From NCBI GenBank assembly GCA_914767715.1, contig OU612075.1, positions 9,860,001 to 9,920,000 of the forward strand: a DNA stretch of 60,000 bases, read 5' to 3'. This document shows, piece after piece, positions 12,001-25,069 of this stretch (positions are counted from its first letter, which is position 1; the number at the start of each line of letters is the position of its first letter). The DNA is from Membranipora membranacea (lineage: Eukaryota > Bryozoa > Gymnolaemata > Cheilostomatida > Membraniporidae). The notes under the pieces are model-generated. The model did not search any database. It had not been told where the DNA came from and saw only the letters and a program-made list of their open reading frames with translations. The translations under genes and the position numbers were made by a program.

Positions 12001-15000
12001 ATGGCAGCAGCAGAGACTAACAATCAAGCCTTCACAGAATGTGGCTTATGTTTTGTAAATGATCAGCTGAAAAGATTGCCCTGCAATCCTAGACACATCT
12101 ACTGTGTAACATGTCTAACCAAGGATTCAGAGGTTACCAAGATTATAAAATGTCCACTGTGCAGGTAAACTTTCTTTTTTACACTTCATAGCTTGATTTT
12201 GTTATTGTAGGCCCTACATAATGATATTGTGGTCAGTTGATGATAATAATTGATAGGCTATATGATTTGTTTATAATTACTATATGGTCAAGGTGCCAAG
12301 TACTGCAGTGGCCTTCAGTTTGCCTTTTATTCTCAGATCAGTATTTGATGAATGTATTGATGACATCCCATCAGCAGATGCCCCCTTAGACAAGTTTCTC
12401 TGCTGTGATGTTTGTATGAGAAAAGATGATACAAGAGAACTGGCACAGATTTATTGTGTAATCTGTCAAAAAAGGTTTTGTACTTCCCATGAAAAGGTAA
12501 ATTTTCTCAGACTCAGAGAAGATACCTTTGGATATATCCAGGGTAAAGGCTTTGAGATTTTCTCGTTCAAAATTTATTGGTTGTAAGGCAGTAGTTAGTG
12601 AATTTAATTATCTCAAAACTAAGCTCTTATATGACCTTAAAATTCTTTTAATGAGTCAACTAACATTGAGCAGTCCATATCAGCTTTGGATGATTATCTT
12701 TTGACTTTATGTGTGTCAGGGCCTCGGTAGAGTTACTTGATAGTTAAATGGAGATTACGAATACTAGCCAGTTTCCGCCCCTAATAGAATGATGATATTT
12801 TGCTTAATTCTATCATGGCTGGCATGCTCAGCTCCCAGCTGTCTCAATGCGATAGACATTGACAATTAAATTCCATGTATTATATAGTATGTATAGGTTT
12901 AGGATAATATGCGTCTATTTCTGATGTAACACATTTATTGAAGAGTCACAATGATGCACTTGATGACCACATGAGGATAAGGATGGATGAGTATAAGAGA
13001 GATTTTAGAAAGATGGAGACGAGATACTGTGTCAAACATCCTAAGAAGGTTTACTCAATGGCCTGCGGAAAATGTAGTCGCGTGTTTTGTACTGTCTGTG
13101 TTGAGAGTATAGATACCTGCTCTGATGGTAAATAGATAACATTTATATTTTTTCCTTAAAGACTACCCAAAGAAGTGCTAGTTTCTTTTATTGCACTTCT
13201 GGGAGACTGTGATATCATAATGCAGAGAATGGGAGTTACCTCAGTTTATGGAGGCTCTTTTTCCACGATCAATAACTCATGCCAAGTAGAACATTGAATT
13301 TTTGTACCATTAAAAAACTGATAAAACTTTATTTTAAGTAACTTCCAGACTATAACATTCATTGGTCTTTGAGTAGTCTTTAAGATATAGTTTAAAGTGG
13401 TCGGAGTGATAGTTAAAGCTACTGTACCATTGACTTGGAGACTCCAAGTTTTACAGAATTAGATAATATAATGAAAGAAAGTGTGCTCCAACATCGTACC
13501 CTGATTGTCAATGAGAGATAAAAATAGTAACACAAGCGATGTTAATGATTTACATTCCTCCAGGTTATAACCACAACCTGAAGGCAATAAGTAGTTTGGT
13601 TACTCTGCTCACTGACTTGGTGAATGAGAAGAAAGTATGGATATACGATAAAGAGGAGCACCTGTTAGGAATGTCGAAACAACTGACAGCTGTCATATCT
13701 GACTGGGATACAGAGACACAAGAGATGATTGAGAAGTTGCATGAAGCCAGAGATAAACATGTAGGTGTATCATTTGGAGGATCTTGTGTTGTTGAAATGA
13801 CAGTTTCTATTTAGGCTGACCTCATGTTATTGTCAATCATTATTGTAAGACCTCCCATATCCAGCTGATTATATGGAGTTGTCTACTCAGTCTTTATGGG
13901 AACATTAATCCCAGATGCATTCAGAGAAGCAGGTAGTTCGTGACACATCCCTGAGAGAACTACCAGATATGGTATGAATGCCTATAGAGGAAGACATAAG
14001 ACCTTTAGGCCTGTACATGACACAATGTGTTGCCGTTGGTACCAAATTTTTTATGTCCCGTCCTGCCCGAGTAAAACAAATCTTGGTTAAAATCGCACGG
14101 TATAGTCACTCACGGCATTGCGAAGAATGGACGACAAAATAGTGGGTGCTTTAGGGTCCAGGCCGCAATTTCTGCACCATTTTGCTCTCAGTTAGTGGGC
14201 AGGTCGGAGCACACCTGGGATCCAACAAGTCCCAGTAGTCAGTGAAGAAACGAATGCATGATTTTGATGTTTACCCCATTAGGTTATGGAGTTGATGCAG
14301 AAATATGCTGAGTTAGAGGAGAAATTGATAGATCTCAGAAATCAATCCAGAATTGAGATGACGAGTTTTCTGGATGATGAGATTGGGAGTCTACTTGATA
14401 AGCTCAGCAGACAAGTAGCAAAAATAGATACCAGACTTTTCACTTATCATGAGGTATAAACAATTACATAAAATTTTTCTTGGTCTAGGTTAGAAACTAG
14501 ACTCTTCACTTTTCAAAGAGTTTTCTTCCAAATAATGATTCGTCAATAGTTTATTGTAATTCCCAATGTGATATATAACATCACTTTGATCAAGGAGGAA
14601 AATAAATTACTCCTTGTTTTGAGGCACAGACAATATCTATTCATCTACTTTCCTCATTGATCATAATAATGTTCTCCTTCTTGCTTTGAAAGAATAGTAA
14701 TAGCTAAAGAAAATGTTGAGTAATCATATTGTTTGTATACCATCGGAATGCTGATGATGTCAGGAATGCAAAAAACCCATTTTTAGTGTCGCATGACGTC
14801 TTTATTGATTTGTGCCATAACTGTACCTCAAGTCTCATCATCTCAACTGAATGTCATTATATTCTACCAGGTAGACGTAGCAGGAGGATACAAAGAGACA
14901 GAGAAACTTATAGATGAACTGATGAATATGAAGATCCCTCAACTTAAACCTTCATCTAATCATGTCCAGCTCTCTGATACAGGTATTCACATTATTGTAA

Positions 15001-16432
15001 GCTTCAATCGCAATTCCAAGCTAGATGAGGCATCTTGAAAGACTTTTATTTGTTCTGATTGCCAATGCGCGTATGAACCCCTTCTAAAACAGGCACACAT
15101 TAGGGTTATGCCATGCCTAAGATACTAACTTGAGAACTACTTGTCCCACTTTTTTGATTTTTCATTGTTATTGTAGCTAAAGATTTGTATAGTGGAATAA
15201 TAACAGCCGAAACAATGCAGCTTCATGATGTTATGGTATCATTCATTTTGTTCACATTAATGTTCTAAACTTCATAAGGAGGCATTAACTGAGTGGCATT
15301 TTCTCCTTTACTTTATAGATTACGGAGACATTCAGCTTGCTCTTCAGATTTGCCAATCATCCCAAAATCCCATCAATCTGCCTGCCTTAGTCTTAGTAAA
15401 TCTTGACCCTCCGACTTCTATGGAATTAGTCAGTACTGTCCAATTCTCTGAATATGTTCCCTCTGTAACCAAACATCAAAATTACTTATACACTGGCCTT
15501 GAAAATAATACCATTATGAGAGCTCACGAACCTGTAAATACCAGTTCACCTTCTCAGCTTGTGAATGTAGGTGGTTGGGTATCCAGTATCCAAGTGTATA
15601 ACAATGAGCTGTATGTGTTATCACTTGACACCAGTAAGGTTTATGTGTATGACTTGGCGGGTAGACTTAAAAGGTCCTGGTCCCATAACAGTAACAGTGG
15701 TAACTTTAATAAGCTTAGGGTGGTCAATGAGAAGGTGGTTGTTCCAGATGGGGTATCACAGTCGCTAACAGTGTACACTCTTCAAGGCCGGCTAATGAAG
15801 CAGGTTAAAGTTCCTGGTATGACAAGACACTGGAAAGCTTTAGCTGTATGTGGAGATGACTCTGTTATCTTAACTGACTGCGGTGCAAACAGTGTACTCA
15901 GAGTGAACATAGACAGTGGAGAGGTGATGTGGACATCTAAACATGTAAACAGACCACAAGGAGTCGTCTGCTACAAGGACAGATATGTACTCGTGACTAA
16001 CCAAAACACTGAAACTAAGATATGGATACTAGATGTGGATACAGGTTAGTTTATGATTGGCTAAACCTCATAATTGTGTTTTCTGCATTATTGTCTGACG
16101 TTTTACCTTCATGGATGGGAAGCAGAAATGATTAGGCATTCAATTTGTATGAAAACCTGCCGAAGTCATATTCATGATGCGGTGCAGTAAATGCAGAACA
16201 AAACTTTGGTAATAATTGGAGCAGCTTTATTTCACTGTTATAGCTTGAAGTATCGGTATTTCATGACATTCCATTTCCTTTGTTCTACCTTTCAGGAGAA
16301 AAGGTAGGTGAAGTTTGTGGAGAGACCGGACATGATAATATCCACTTGGACCTCGATGTTTGTGATGACACCCTGATTATTGCTAAATTTGATCAGCAGA
16401 CAGTCCAGTATTACAAGCTCAACTCAGCATGA
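12001..16432 (+). CDS. TRIM-type protein: RING, B-boxes, coiled coil, beta-propeller (copy A)
   Basis: Eight exons (12001-12164, 12337-12496, 12944-13127, 13564-13760, 14283-14453, 14871-14982, 15319-16044, 16296-16432) splice to 616 codons without a break. Exon 1 holds a RING of C3HC4 type (CGLC ... CNPRH ... CVTC ... CPLC). Exon 2 has a zinc-binding B-box-like set (CDVC ... CVIC ... CTSHE), and exon 3 a second one (CVKH ... CGKC ... CTVC). Exons 4-6 are charged and helical, fitting the coiled coil. Exons 7-8 encode repeated strands like an NHL-type beta-propeller (SSIQVYNNELYVL, VYVYDLAGRL). Known TRIM-NHL proteins are ubiquitin ligases; the substrate here is unknown. An AATAAA lies at 17044-17049. 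A potential extra exon at 15177-15235 would break the frame and is left out. Confidence 0.85.
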
Positions 16433-17714
16433 TATGAGCTAAGAGAAGCTCAACACTGTTTCTAATCCATCCATAATGTGTATTAGTCTACTAGCAACAT
16501 GGTGAAGGTCATGTGGGTCAACATTGTTGATGAGGATGAGGACAATAAAATCCCCATTTGTGCGTTACATATTTAAATCATCTCAAATTGTTCCTGCAAC
16601 TTACTTGCATGCAAAGTCTTGACTATGTAATATGTGTAACTCTACTAACAACATAGTGAAGGACAAGAGGCTCAACATTGTTGATGAGGATTTCCTGTTA
16701 TGAGCTTACGGTCAGGCACTTGCATATCCACTTAATGTTTTGGCCTTGTTTCTTTCAGCGCTACCCATAAAAATAAGCATACCTACATTTATATATATAT
16801 TATGATTATGTCCTACCCAGAAGATATTTTGCACATTTATGTGTGCAGTCTTCTTGCGGATCGATATTGCTGATATGGATTTCACGTTACTAGCTTGATT
16901 CGCATGTTCACTTAATGTTTTGGCCCTGTTTTTTTTCAGTCCGAGCCATTATGATGAACATTAATACATTTATATATAATGTTCATAGCCCTACCCGGAA
17001 GGTATTTGCATTGTGATTTTTTAACTCATCATTGTGTGTCTCAAATAAAGTCTTATTAAGTCATGACGATGAGCCATAAACATACAAATCAGAATAGACT
17101 ATAAGATAGTCTAGGTTAATTATTCATGTCTGTTATAGAATAAGAATAATTGTGTTCTGATGTGCTATTTACACAATTTCCTCTGCGATGTTCTGTCGGG
17201 CTTGATACAACTGAACATTGTGATGATCAAATCTTACAAAACATCAACATTTTGTGGCAAATTCAGTACACCTGGTGTTTTTTGGTAATCATGGTATCAT
17301 GATTTATTTATTTACACCAGGATATATATCCTTACACTTTGATAAAATTTGGACATGTACAGTCAACAGTACCATCTATGGGAAGGCTTAGGCTTGCACA
17401 GTGTAAGGAGTTAATTTATTATGTATTTTGGCACAGAGTTGATTGATTTCCTCACTCTAGGTCTATTACAAAATAATTAAATGGTCTGCATCAACTCAGT
17501 GGTACAAAAAGAGGAATGAAATAAACAAATTCCTTTGCGCTGCTTATGGTGATTCATTAATTCATCCATGCGTTGTCATTCACTGAAGCTATCTAAAATG
17601 GTCCTCACAACTTTTTCGGATATCAAACAACATAGAAAATGATAAAACCATCTCATCCGAACAGCTTCTCAAAATTTATGATGCAGACCAAGGTATGGAA
17701 TAGCCTACTTGATT
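16433..17714. other. 3' region of TRIM copy A, degenerate direct repeats
   Basis: No coding frame. Two diverged blocks repeat within it: TCTACTA(G/A)CAACAT.GTGAAGG at about 16480 and 16645, and CACTTAATGTTTTGGCC at about 16728 and 16909, each with a following ATTTATATATA. The same arrangement is in unit B (45084-46382), so the small duplication predates the large one. Confidence 0.6.
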
Positions 17715-17722
17715 GCCTGACT
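17715..17722. repeat. Left target-site duplication GCCTGACT
   Basis: The octamer is repeated at 28467-28474 on the other side of the 10.7-kb element. It is present once, without the element, at 46383-46390 in unit B. Confidence 0.9.
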
Positions 17723-17727
17723 GAATC

Positions 17728-18175
17728 CGCGACAACTTGGCCCGAGCCAAACTTGGCCCGAGCCAAACTTGGCCCGAGACAAACTTGGCCCGAGCCAAAC
17801 TTGGCCCGAGCCAAGCTTGGCCCCAGCCAAACTTGGCCCCAATTAGTAAAACTTGGCCCCAAATACTAAAAATTGGCCCCAGATACTAAAACTCGGCCCC
17901 AGATACTAAAACTTGGCCCCATGCAATGAAACTTGGCCCCAATTAGTAAAACTTGGCCCCAAATACCAAAACTTGGCTCCAGATATAAAACTTGGCCCTA
18001 TTAGTAAAACTTGGCCCTGATACTAAAACTTGGCCCATGCAATGAAACTTGGCCCAATTAGTAAAACTTGGCCCCAAATACCAAAACTTGGCTCCAAATA
18101 TAAAACTTGGCCCTATTAGTAAAACTTGGCCCAAATACTAAAACTTGGCTCCAAATATAAAACTTGGCCCCATGC
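17728..18175. repeat. Left subterminal array of AACTTGGCCC repeats
   Basis: The core AACTTGGCCC recurs about two dozen times. The outermost units carry GAGCCA and repeat every 16 bp. Further in, units carry CAATTAGTAA, CAAATACTAA, CAGATATAAA or CATGCAATGA and repeat every 17-21 bp. Translations of this region are repeat artefacts. Confidence 0.9.
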
Positions 18176-18639
18176 ATGCCTCATACAATATTAATCTCTC
18201 GCAAGTGAACTATATACTAGGCTGGACAAGAGTTTCTTGTACAGATGTTTTGCCGCCCAGTTCCTATCATTTAAGACAGTTCTACAGTATTACCTGGCGA
18301 TGCAGCTAGTTGGTCATGTCATTGAAACTAAATTGTATAAATCTCGCTCAAATCAGCTTCCATGTGGCATATATTAAGTATTACAGAAAACCACCTTAAA
18401 TAAATAGTCGATATAATGAGCGAACATGCTAATTGTTACCGCATTTATGGTCTGCTTACTGTATGTTTATTTCTGGAGTTATCTGTGTTATGCTTATAAG
18501 AAGGCAATTCTGAACTCAAACAACAGCCACAGTATTCTGGTTTGTGATAATTGCATCATAAACGTTTTTTTTAAACATGTGAGCTTGCCATCCCTAAAGA
18601 GTTCCATGTTGCTAATTTTTTGCATTCTTCGTATTTAGC
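18176..18639. other. Unique sequence between left array and RT pseudogene
   Basis: AT-rich and without a coding frame. It is missing from the inner copy, where the array joins the RT region directly. Confidence 0.5.
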
Positions 18640-21600
18640 TGTCCATCGTGGCCGATGATGACGTCTTCCGTCTACGAATAAATTGTCTCCAATCGTCTCT
18701 GCTTCGGGATAGGCTCTGCCAAGATCTAAGGGGGATCTCCCGATCTTTCAGGGTTTCTTTTGATGATGTCCTCGTATCTCAGCTTTGGGCATCCAATTCC
18801 ATATGTACCATCAGTGAGTTGTGAGTACAATATAAGCTTTGGTATTCTGGTGTTATCTAGTCTGTGGAAATGACCGGTCCTGCTGAGGCATCTGCTGATG
18901 AGAATATCGTACATGCCAGGTAAGGAAGTTATTTTCAGGATCCTTTAATTTGATATAAACTGCCACCACTTTATGTTGAGTATCTGTCTCAGGTGTCTCA
19001 TCATGAATGCATTAAGTTTATAAGCAGTAACCTTGTACACAAACCAGGAGTCGACACCATAGAGAAGAACTGATAGAACAATGGCTCTGTACACAGCACT
19101 TTTAGTCTTGATGGTAGGATCCTTATTGTCCCATATATGATCTCTGAGTCTCCCAAAGGCTTTTGAGGCATTGGACATGCGTATCTCCAGTTCAGTGTCG
19201 AGCTTGTTGTCGTTGGTGTCAGTTGTACCAAGATACTTAAACCTGATAACCATAGCAAGGTTTTCACCATCAATATGGATGTCATCTCCTGCGTCAGATA
19301 AGCCCGGTGAAGGTTGGTACATCACCTCAGTCTTTTTTATGCTAATCTTTTTCCCAAACTGTTTGGCTGACTGAGCAAAACCAGATATAGTTTCCTGTGC
19401 ATCTGCATGGTCTTGAGCAACAACTGGAGTATCATCTGCAAATATAAGTTCACGTACCAAAGCCCTTTCACCTGCTGACTGATGTATTCACTCCTTTGTG
19501 TAGGGCCGACACAAGATCGGTGAAATTGGCAGGACAACCAAGTTTCTCTAGAATAGCCCACAAGGCATTTCTGTTCACAGTGTCAAAGCCAAAAGTCAAA
19601 ACACCATTACATCCTTGGCTCAACACAATCTTCTTGAATTTGCTTCAGGAAGAATATCATATCTACAGTGTCTTCGCCTGCACGAAATCCACATTGTGCC
19701 TCTGGGAGTAGGTCCTCTGCATAAAAGCTCAATCTTTTGAGTAACACACAGGCTAATACTTTACCAGGTGTTGATAGAAGTGAGATGCCTTGATATTTCC
19801 CACAGAGACGTCGATCACCTTTCTTAAACAGGGTTATAAGCTGAGCATCCTTCCAATCTTGTGGAGGCTCTCCGCTCTTCCAAGAGTCAACAATGATCTC
19901 ATGGTGTTGCAGGTGCTGCACTAGTAGAGCCACTCTGAATATGATATTTCAGGGTGCATTCTATCTGCACCGGGTGAATTTCCATTGCTGAGCATATACA
20001 TAGCATTGTTCACTTCGTCAAAGTCAGGAGCATCATCAATCTCATTGCTTTCATTGAGAAGAGTGTTGAGATGTTCTGTCCAACAAGGGAGAAGGTCTTT
20101 TTCTCAGTTAGTAAAGTCTGATTGTTGGAGGAAAGTAGCTGATCAGATTGATCAACCCTCGGACCCGGTACTGCCCAAAGTCCTTGATGGAAACCTCTAG
20201 TGTCATTCATATCTGCCAGCTCCTGTAGTTCAGCAGCTTTACTCTGCCACCATTCATTTTTCAATTCACGACCTTTCTTTTGCAGACGACATGAGTAGTG
20301 TCTAAACCTGATTTTTGATGGATCTGGTATTACGATTCAACATTTCATTCAGGGCATGGTTACAAGCAGCTATCGGTTCACACAGTTCTTTATCGCTCTC
20401 CTCAAACCAGTCTGCATGATATCTCTCAACATATTCCAAGATCTCTTTGTACACCTCATACACCGTTGACTTGAATGCGGACCATTATTCTCTTCCACTG
20501 AGCCTGCCAGAGCAGGGAGCTTTTCATTCATGTTAGTTTCTAATTCACTCCTGATGGTATCAGACCACATAGTGTTAACATTGAGCTTTCTAGGACGCTG
20601 ACTAGATTTACACATGAGCTTCCTCACTCTGAGCCTGGTGTAACACCTGTTGATGATGTGATCAGTGCTGCAGTTGGCACTAGCTCTAGTATCACTGATG
20701 TCACACAATTCACATTGGCGGTTGACAATGAAGTCAATCAGGTGCCAGTGTCAAGCCCTCGGATGCATCCATGTGTTTTTATTGCTAGCTTTGTGCTTGA
20801 AGCTCGTGTTTGTTATCACCAGCTGATGTTCAGTACAGATAGACAGTAAAAGCTCACCATGAGAATTAAATCGTCCAGTTCCAAATTTTCCAAACACATT
20901 ATTCCAGATCTCATTATCTTGGCCAACTCTAGCATTAAAGTCACCTAGGAACATAATTTTAGCTTCTTTAGGTACTGTCATCAAGGTGGAATCCAGCTGC
21001 TGATAAAACTGTGCGATGTTCTCAGGGCTATTCGTCCTTGTACCGTAAGGTCGCGTATTTTAGCTGCATGGTTAATGTCCATGAGTGGTTAAAACTTAGT
21101 CAAGCATACCGCGGTTATAATAAGGGCATTGTTTCCAAATTCTATAGGCAGGCGGCTAATCAGTTGTAACGTGCTAGCAGCGACTATATATCTCTTATGT
21201 TTATTAACAATATCTGACCTCAGAAGAGACATATAAGGATGTGGAGCTCAATGTATTGACCTTCAAGGTCAAGCAGTTGTTGCCTCGTTACACCTCCATA
21301 AAATTATCATCCAATTAGAAACGATCTGACCAACAGTTAACCAATCAGCATTCTTCTTCCCCAACCAGTCGATGCAATGCTTATTATTATGGCAGACAGA
21401 AATGTATCATAATGTCTTGTTTTGAAGAAGTTAGTAGGACAGCTGACGGCTGTAGTCAGGTCTGTGCAGTGTGGTGGGAGGGCATTAACATGTAACACAT
21501 AGTGTGCACATTTCTTGATCATTATATTGCCTGGGCGGCTAAATATTGTGGTTAAATTACAGTGGGCTTGCTGGTGTGATATGGCTAAAATCTGTGTTTT

Positions 21601-22012
21601 GTTTCCTAATTTAAACCAGGCCTGTTCACCAACAAGCCACGTGGTTACAATACGCTACCTTACGGTAGGCGCATACACCGCAATGATAGTACAATATCTG
21701 TTCTTGTTTAGAGGGAGTCTAAGGGTGATCATTCTATCGTTTACAGATTTGGGGGTCTTCAGTCATATTGGCGATGACAGCATTGATTCACTCTTCATTT
21801 CTGAGATCTTAGCATTACCAGTATCACCAAAACAAGCCTCACTTAGTGCTTCAACATCAATTCTATATTTCTTTAGCTCTTGTACAATGATGCCACTTCG
21901 CCTTTCTGGTCTATCTGCTCTATCACGATCAAGCATTGTTCTAATGTTCAACAAAGCAAAATTCAGATCATAAGCTGTTTGCAATTTTTATCCTTGGCGA
22001 CGTCCTGCCAGT
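18640..22012 (-). pseudogene. Non-LTR endonuclease-reverse transcriptase, decayed
   Basis: Read on the minus strand, successive frames give an AP-endonuclease start (21984-21763), the endonuclease motif GDFNARVG (about 20945-20922) with WMHPR and HWHLIDF just after, a linker (20760-20010), RT fingers with DWKDAQLITLFKKGDRR (19933-19607), and the RT active site FADD (19442-19431). A C-terminal segment of the usual LINE type follows (18914-18726). The order is that of endonuclease-RT non-LTR elements often annotated as CFDP2-like. At least four frame changes or stops and a transposon insertion (21043-21665) break it, so no functional protein is expected. It runs opposite to the element's left-to-right orientation. 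Confidence 0.85.
21043..21665. mobile_element. MITE with TA target duplication inside the endonuclease
   Basis: The inverted ends start CCGTAAGGT(C/A)GCGTATT and are flanked by TA at 21041-21042 and 21666-21667. It splits the endonuclease between the VYAPT motif and the stretch leading to GDFNARVG. TA duplication suggests a Tc1/mariner-like or related family; no transposase frame is present. The same insertion is in the inner copy at 25415-26058, so it predates the amplification. Confidence 0.85.
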
Positions 22013-22375
22013 ATGTATTTTATTTCTTGTGAGACTTCGTGATCCAAATTGGAATAATGCTTGCAAAGGATTTTAAAGGCTACTCTGAGTTTTGTAGGTT
22101 GCCAGAGCAGCCTTCTCTACAGGTTTAGGAAATTCTGTACTGGCAAGGTGAGACTAAGACGAGTGCAGATCCTCAGCCTGCTGATGCAATGACCAGCCAG
22201 ATGTGCTGTAGGCTTACATACACATTGCCCTTACAGGTTGTCATGCTCCTGGCTTATTTTCATGGTTTGTTCTCCCAAAGATCCCCATCTGATTAGCCTT
22301 GTGTCCAGTGTCCATTTCACCTTACATTATACATTAAAAGTTGGCTGGACTTCATTTTATCTTTTAGTGTGCAGA
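22013..22375. other. 5' untranslated part of the EN-RT cargo
   Basis: Unique sequence upstream (minus strand) of the endonuclease start, matched in inverted orientation at about 24710-25070. No frame is recognised. The border between retrotransposon and host transposon lies within or at the edge of this stretch. Confidence 0.5.
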
Positions 22376-23390
22376 GGCAAGTTTCAGTACATATGGCCAA
22401 GTTATATATTTGGGGCCAGGTTTTACTAATTGGGGCCAAGTGTCATTGTATGGGGCCATGGTTTAGTTACTGGGTCCAATTTTCAGTACATGGGCCCAAG
22501 TTTTAATAATTGGGGCCAAGTTTCATTTCGCGGGGCCAAGTTTTATATTTTGGGCCAAGTTTTAATGAATGGGGCCAAGTTTTATTTATTGGGGCAAAGT
22601 TTTACTAATTGGGGCTAAGTTTTACTGATTGGGGTCAAGTTTCATTGCATGGGGCTAAGTTTTATATTTGGGGCCAAGTTTTAGTTATTTGGGCCAAGTT
22701 TCATTGCATGGGGCAAGGTTATACTAATTGGGGCCAAGTTTCATTGCATGGGGCCAAGTTTTATATTTTGGGCAAAGTCTTAGTTATTGGGGCCAAGTTT
22801 CATTACCTTGGGCCATGTTTTGTATATGGGGCCAAGTTTTACTAATTGGGGCCAAGTTTTAGTAATTGGGGCAAAGTTTCATTGCATGGGGCCAAGTTTT
22901 CTATTCGGGCCAATTCTTAGTTATTGGGGCCAAGTTTCATAAAATGGGGCCAAGTTTTATATTTGGGGCCAAATTTTACTAATTGGGGCCAAGTTTCAGT
23001 ACATGGGGCCAAGTTTTATGTTTGGGGCCAAGTTTTACTAATTTGGGCCAAGTTCCAGTACTTGGGGCCAAGTTTTACTAATTGGGGCCAAGTTTCAGTG
23101 CATTGGGGCCAGTTTTCATTGCATGTGGCTAAGTTTTATTTATTGGGGCAAAGTTTTACTAATTGGGGCTAAGTTTTACTGATTGGGGTCAAGTTTCATT
23201 GCATGGGGCTAAGTTTTATATTTGGGGCCAAGTTTTAGTTATTTGGGCCAAGTTTCATTGCATGGGGCAAAGTTATACTAATTGGGGCCAAGTTTCATTG
23301 CATGGGGCCAAGTTTTATATTTTGGGCCAAGTCTTAGTTATTGGGGCCAAGTTTCATTACCTTGGGCCATGTTTTGTATATGGGGCCAAG
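22376..23390. repeat. Right subterminal array, inner part
   Basis: About fifty units with core GGGCCAAGTTT and alternating spacers (ACTAATTGG, CATTGCATGG, ATATTTGG, CAGTACATGG). It is split from its continuation (27534-28466) by the inner element. Higher-order repetition is visible: a block near 22600-22800 recurs almost exactly near 23150-23370. Confidence 0.9.
23383..23390. repeat. Target-site duplication GGGCCAAG of the inner element
   Basis: It is repeated at 27534-27541, directly after the inner element. The target is itself a unit of the outer element's array. Confidence 0.85.
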
Positions 23391-25069
23391 GGAAGCGCGA
23401 CAACTTGGCCCGAGCCAAACTTGGCCCGAGCCAAACTTGGCCCGAGCCAAACTTGGCCCGAGCCAGACTTGGCCCGAGCCAAACTTGGCCCGAGCCAAAC
23501 TTGGCCCTAGCCAAACTTGGCCCTAGCCAAACTTGGCCCCAAATATATAACTTGGCCCGATGCAATGAAACCTGGCCCCAATTAGTCAAACTTGGCCCCA
23601 TGCAATGAAACTTGGCCCCAATTAGTAAAACTTGGCCCCAAGTACTGAAACTTGGCCCCAATTAGTAAAACTTGGCCCCAAGTACTGGAACTTCGCCCAA
23701 ATTAGTAAAACTTGGCCCCAAATATAAAACTTGGCCCCATGTACTGAAACTTGGCCCCAATTAGTAAAACTTGGCCCCAAATATAAAACTTGGCCCCAAG
23801 TACTGGAACTTGGCCCAAATTAGAAAAACTTGGCCCCAAATATAAAACTTGACCCCATGTACTGAAACTTGGCCCCAATTAGTAAAACTTGGCCCCAAAT
23901 ATAAAACTTGGCCCCATGTACTGAAACTTGGCCCCAATAAGTAAAACTTGGCCCCAAATATAAAACTTGGCCCGATGCAATGAAACCTGGCCCCAATGCA
24001 GTGAAACTTGGCCCCAATTAGTAAAAGTTGGCCCCAAGTATTGAAACTTGGCCCCAATTAGTAAAACTTGGCCCCAAGTACTGGAACTTGGCCCAAATTA
24101 GTAAAACTTGGCCCCAAATATAAAACTTGGCCCCATGTTATGAAACTTGGCCCCAATTAGTAAAACTTGGCCCGAATAGAAAACTTGGCCCCATGCAATG
24201 AAACTTTGCCCCAATTACTAAAACTTGGCCCCAATTAGTAAAACTTGGCCCCATATACAAAACATGGCCCAAGGTAATGAAACTTGGCCCCAATAACTAG
24301 GACTTGGCCCAAAATATAAAACTTGGCCCCATGCAATGAAACTTGGCCCCATTTAGTATAACTTTGCCCCATGCAATGAAACTTGGCCCAAATAACTAAA
24401 ACTTGGCCCCAAATATAAAACTTAGCCCCATGCAATGAAACTTGACCCCAATCAGTAAAACTTAGCCCCAATTAGTAAAACTTTGCCCCAATAAATAAAA
24501 CTTGGCCCCATTCATTAAAACTTGGCCCCAAATATAAAACTTGGCCCCGCGAAATGAAACTTGGCCCCAATTATTAAAACTTGGGCCCATGTACTGAAAA
24601 TTGGACCCAGTAACTAAACCATGGCCCCATACAATGAAACTTGGCCCCGATGAGTAAAACCTGGCCCCAAATATATAACTTGGCCATATGTACTGAAACT
24701 TGCCTCTGCACACTAAAAGATAATATGAAGTCCAGCCAACTTTTAATGTATAATGTAAGGTGAAATGGACACTGGACACAAGGCTAATCAGATGGGGATC
24801 TTTGGGAGAACAAACCATGAAAATAAGCCAGGAGCATGACAACCTGTAAGGGCAATGTGTATGTAAGCCTACAGCACATCTGGCTGGTCATTGCATCAGC
24901 AGGCTGAGGATCTGCACTCGTCTTAGTCTCACCTTGCCAGTACAGAATTTCCTAAACCTGTAGAGAAGGCTGCTCTGACAACCTACAAAACTCAGAGTAG
25001 CCTTTCAAATCCTTTGCAAGCATTATTCCAATTTGGATCACGAAGTCTCACAAGAAATAAAATACATAA

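Noticed and set aside
15177-15235. Possible extra TRIM exon between exons 6 and 7
   Set aside because: It has an acceptor but its natural donor gives the wrong phase, while exon 6 joins exon 7 directly in frame in copy A, as the fused exon does in copy B.
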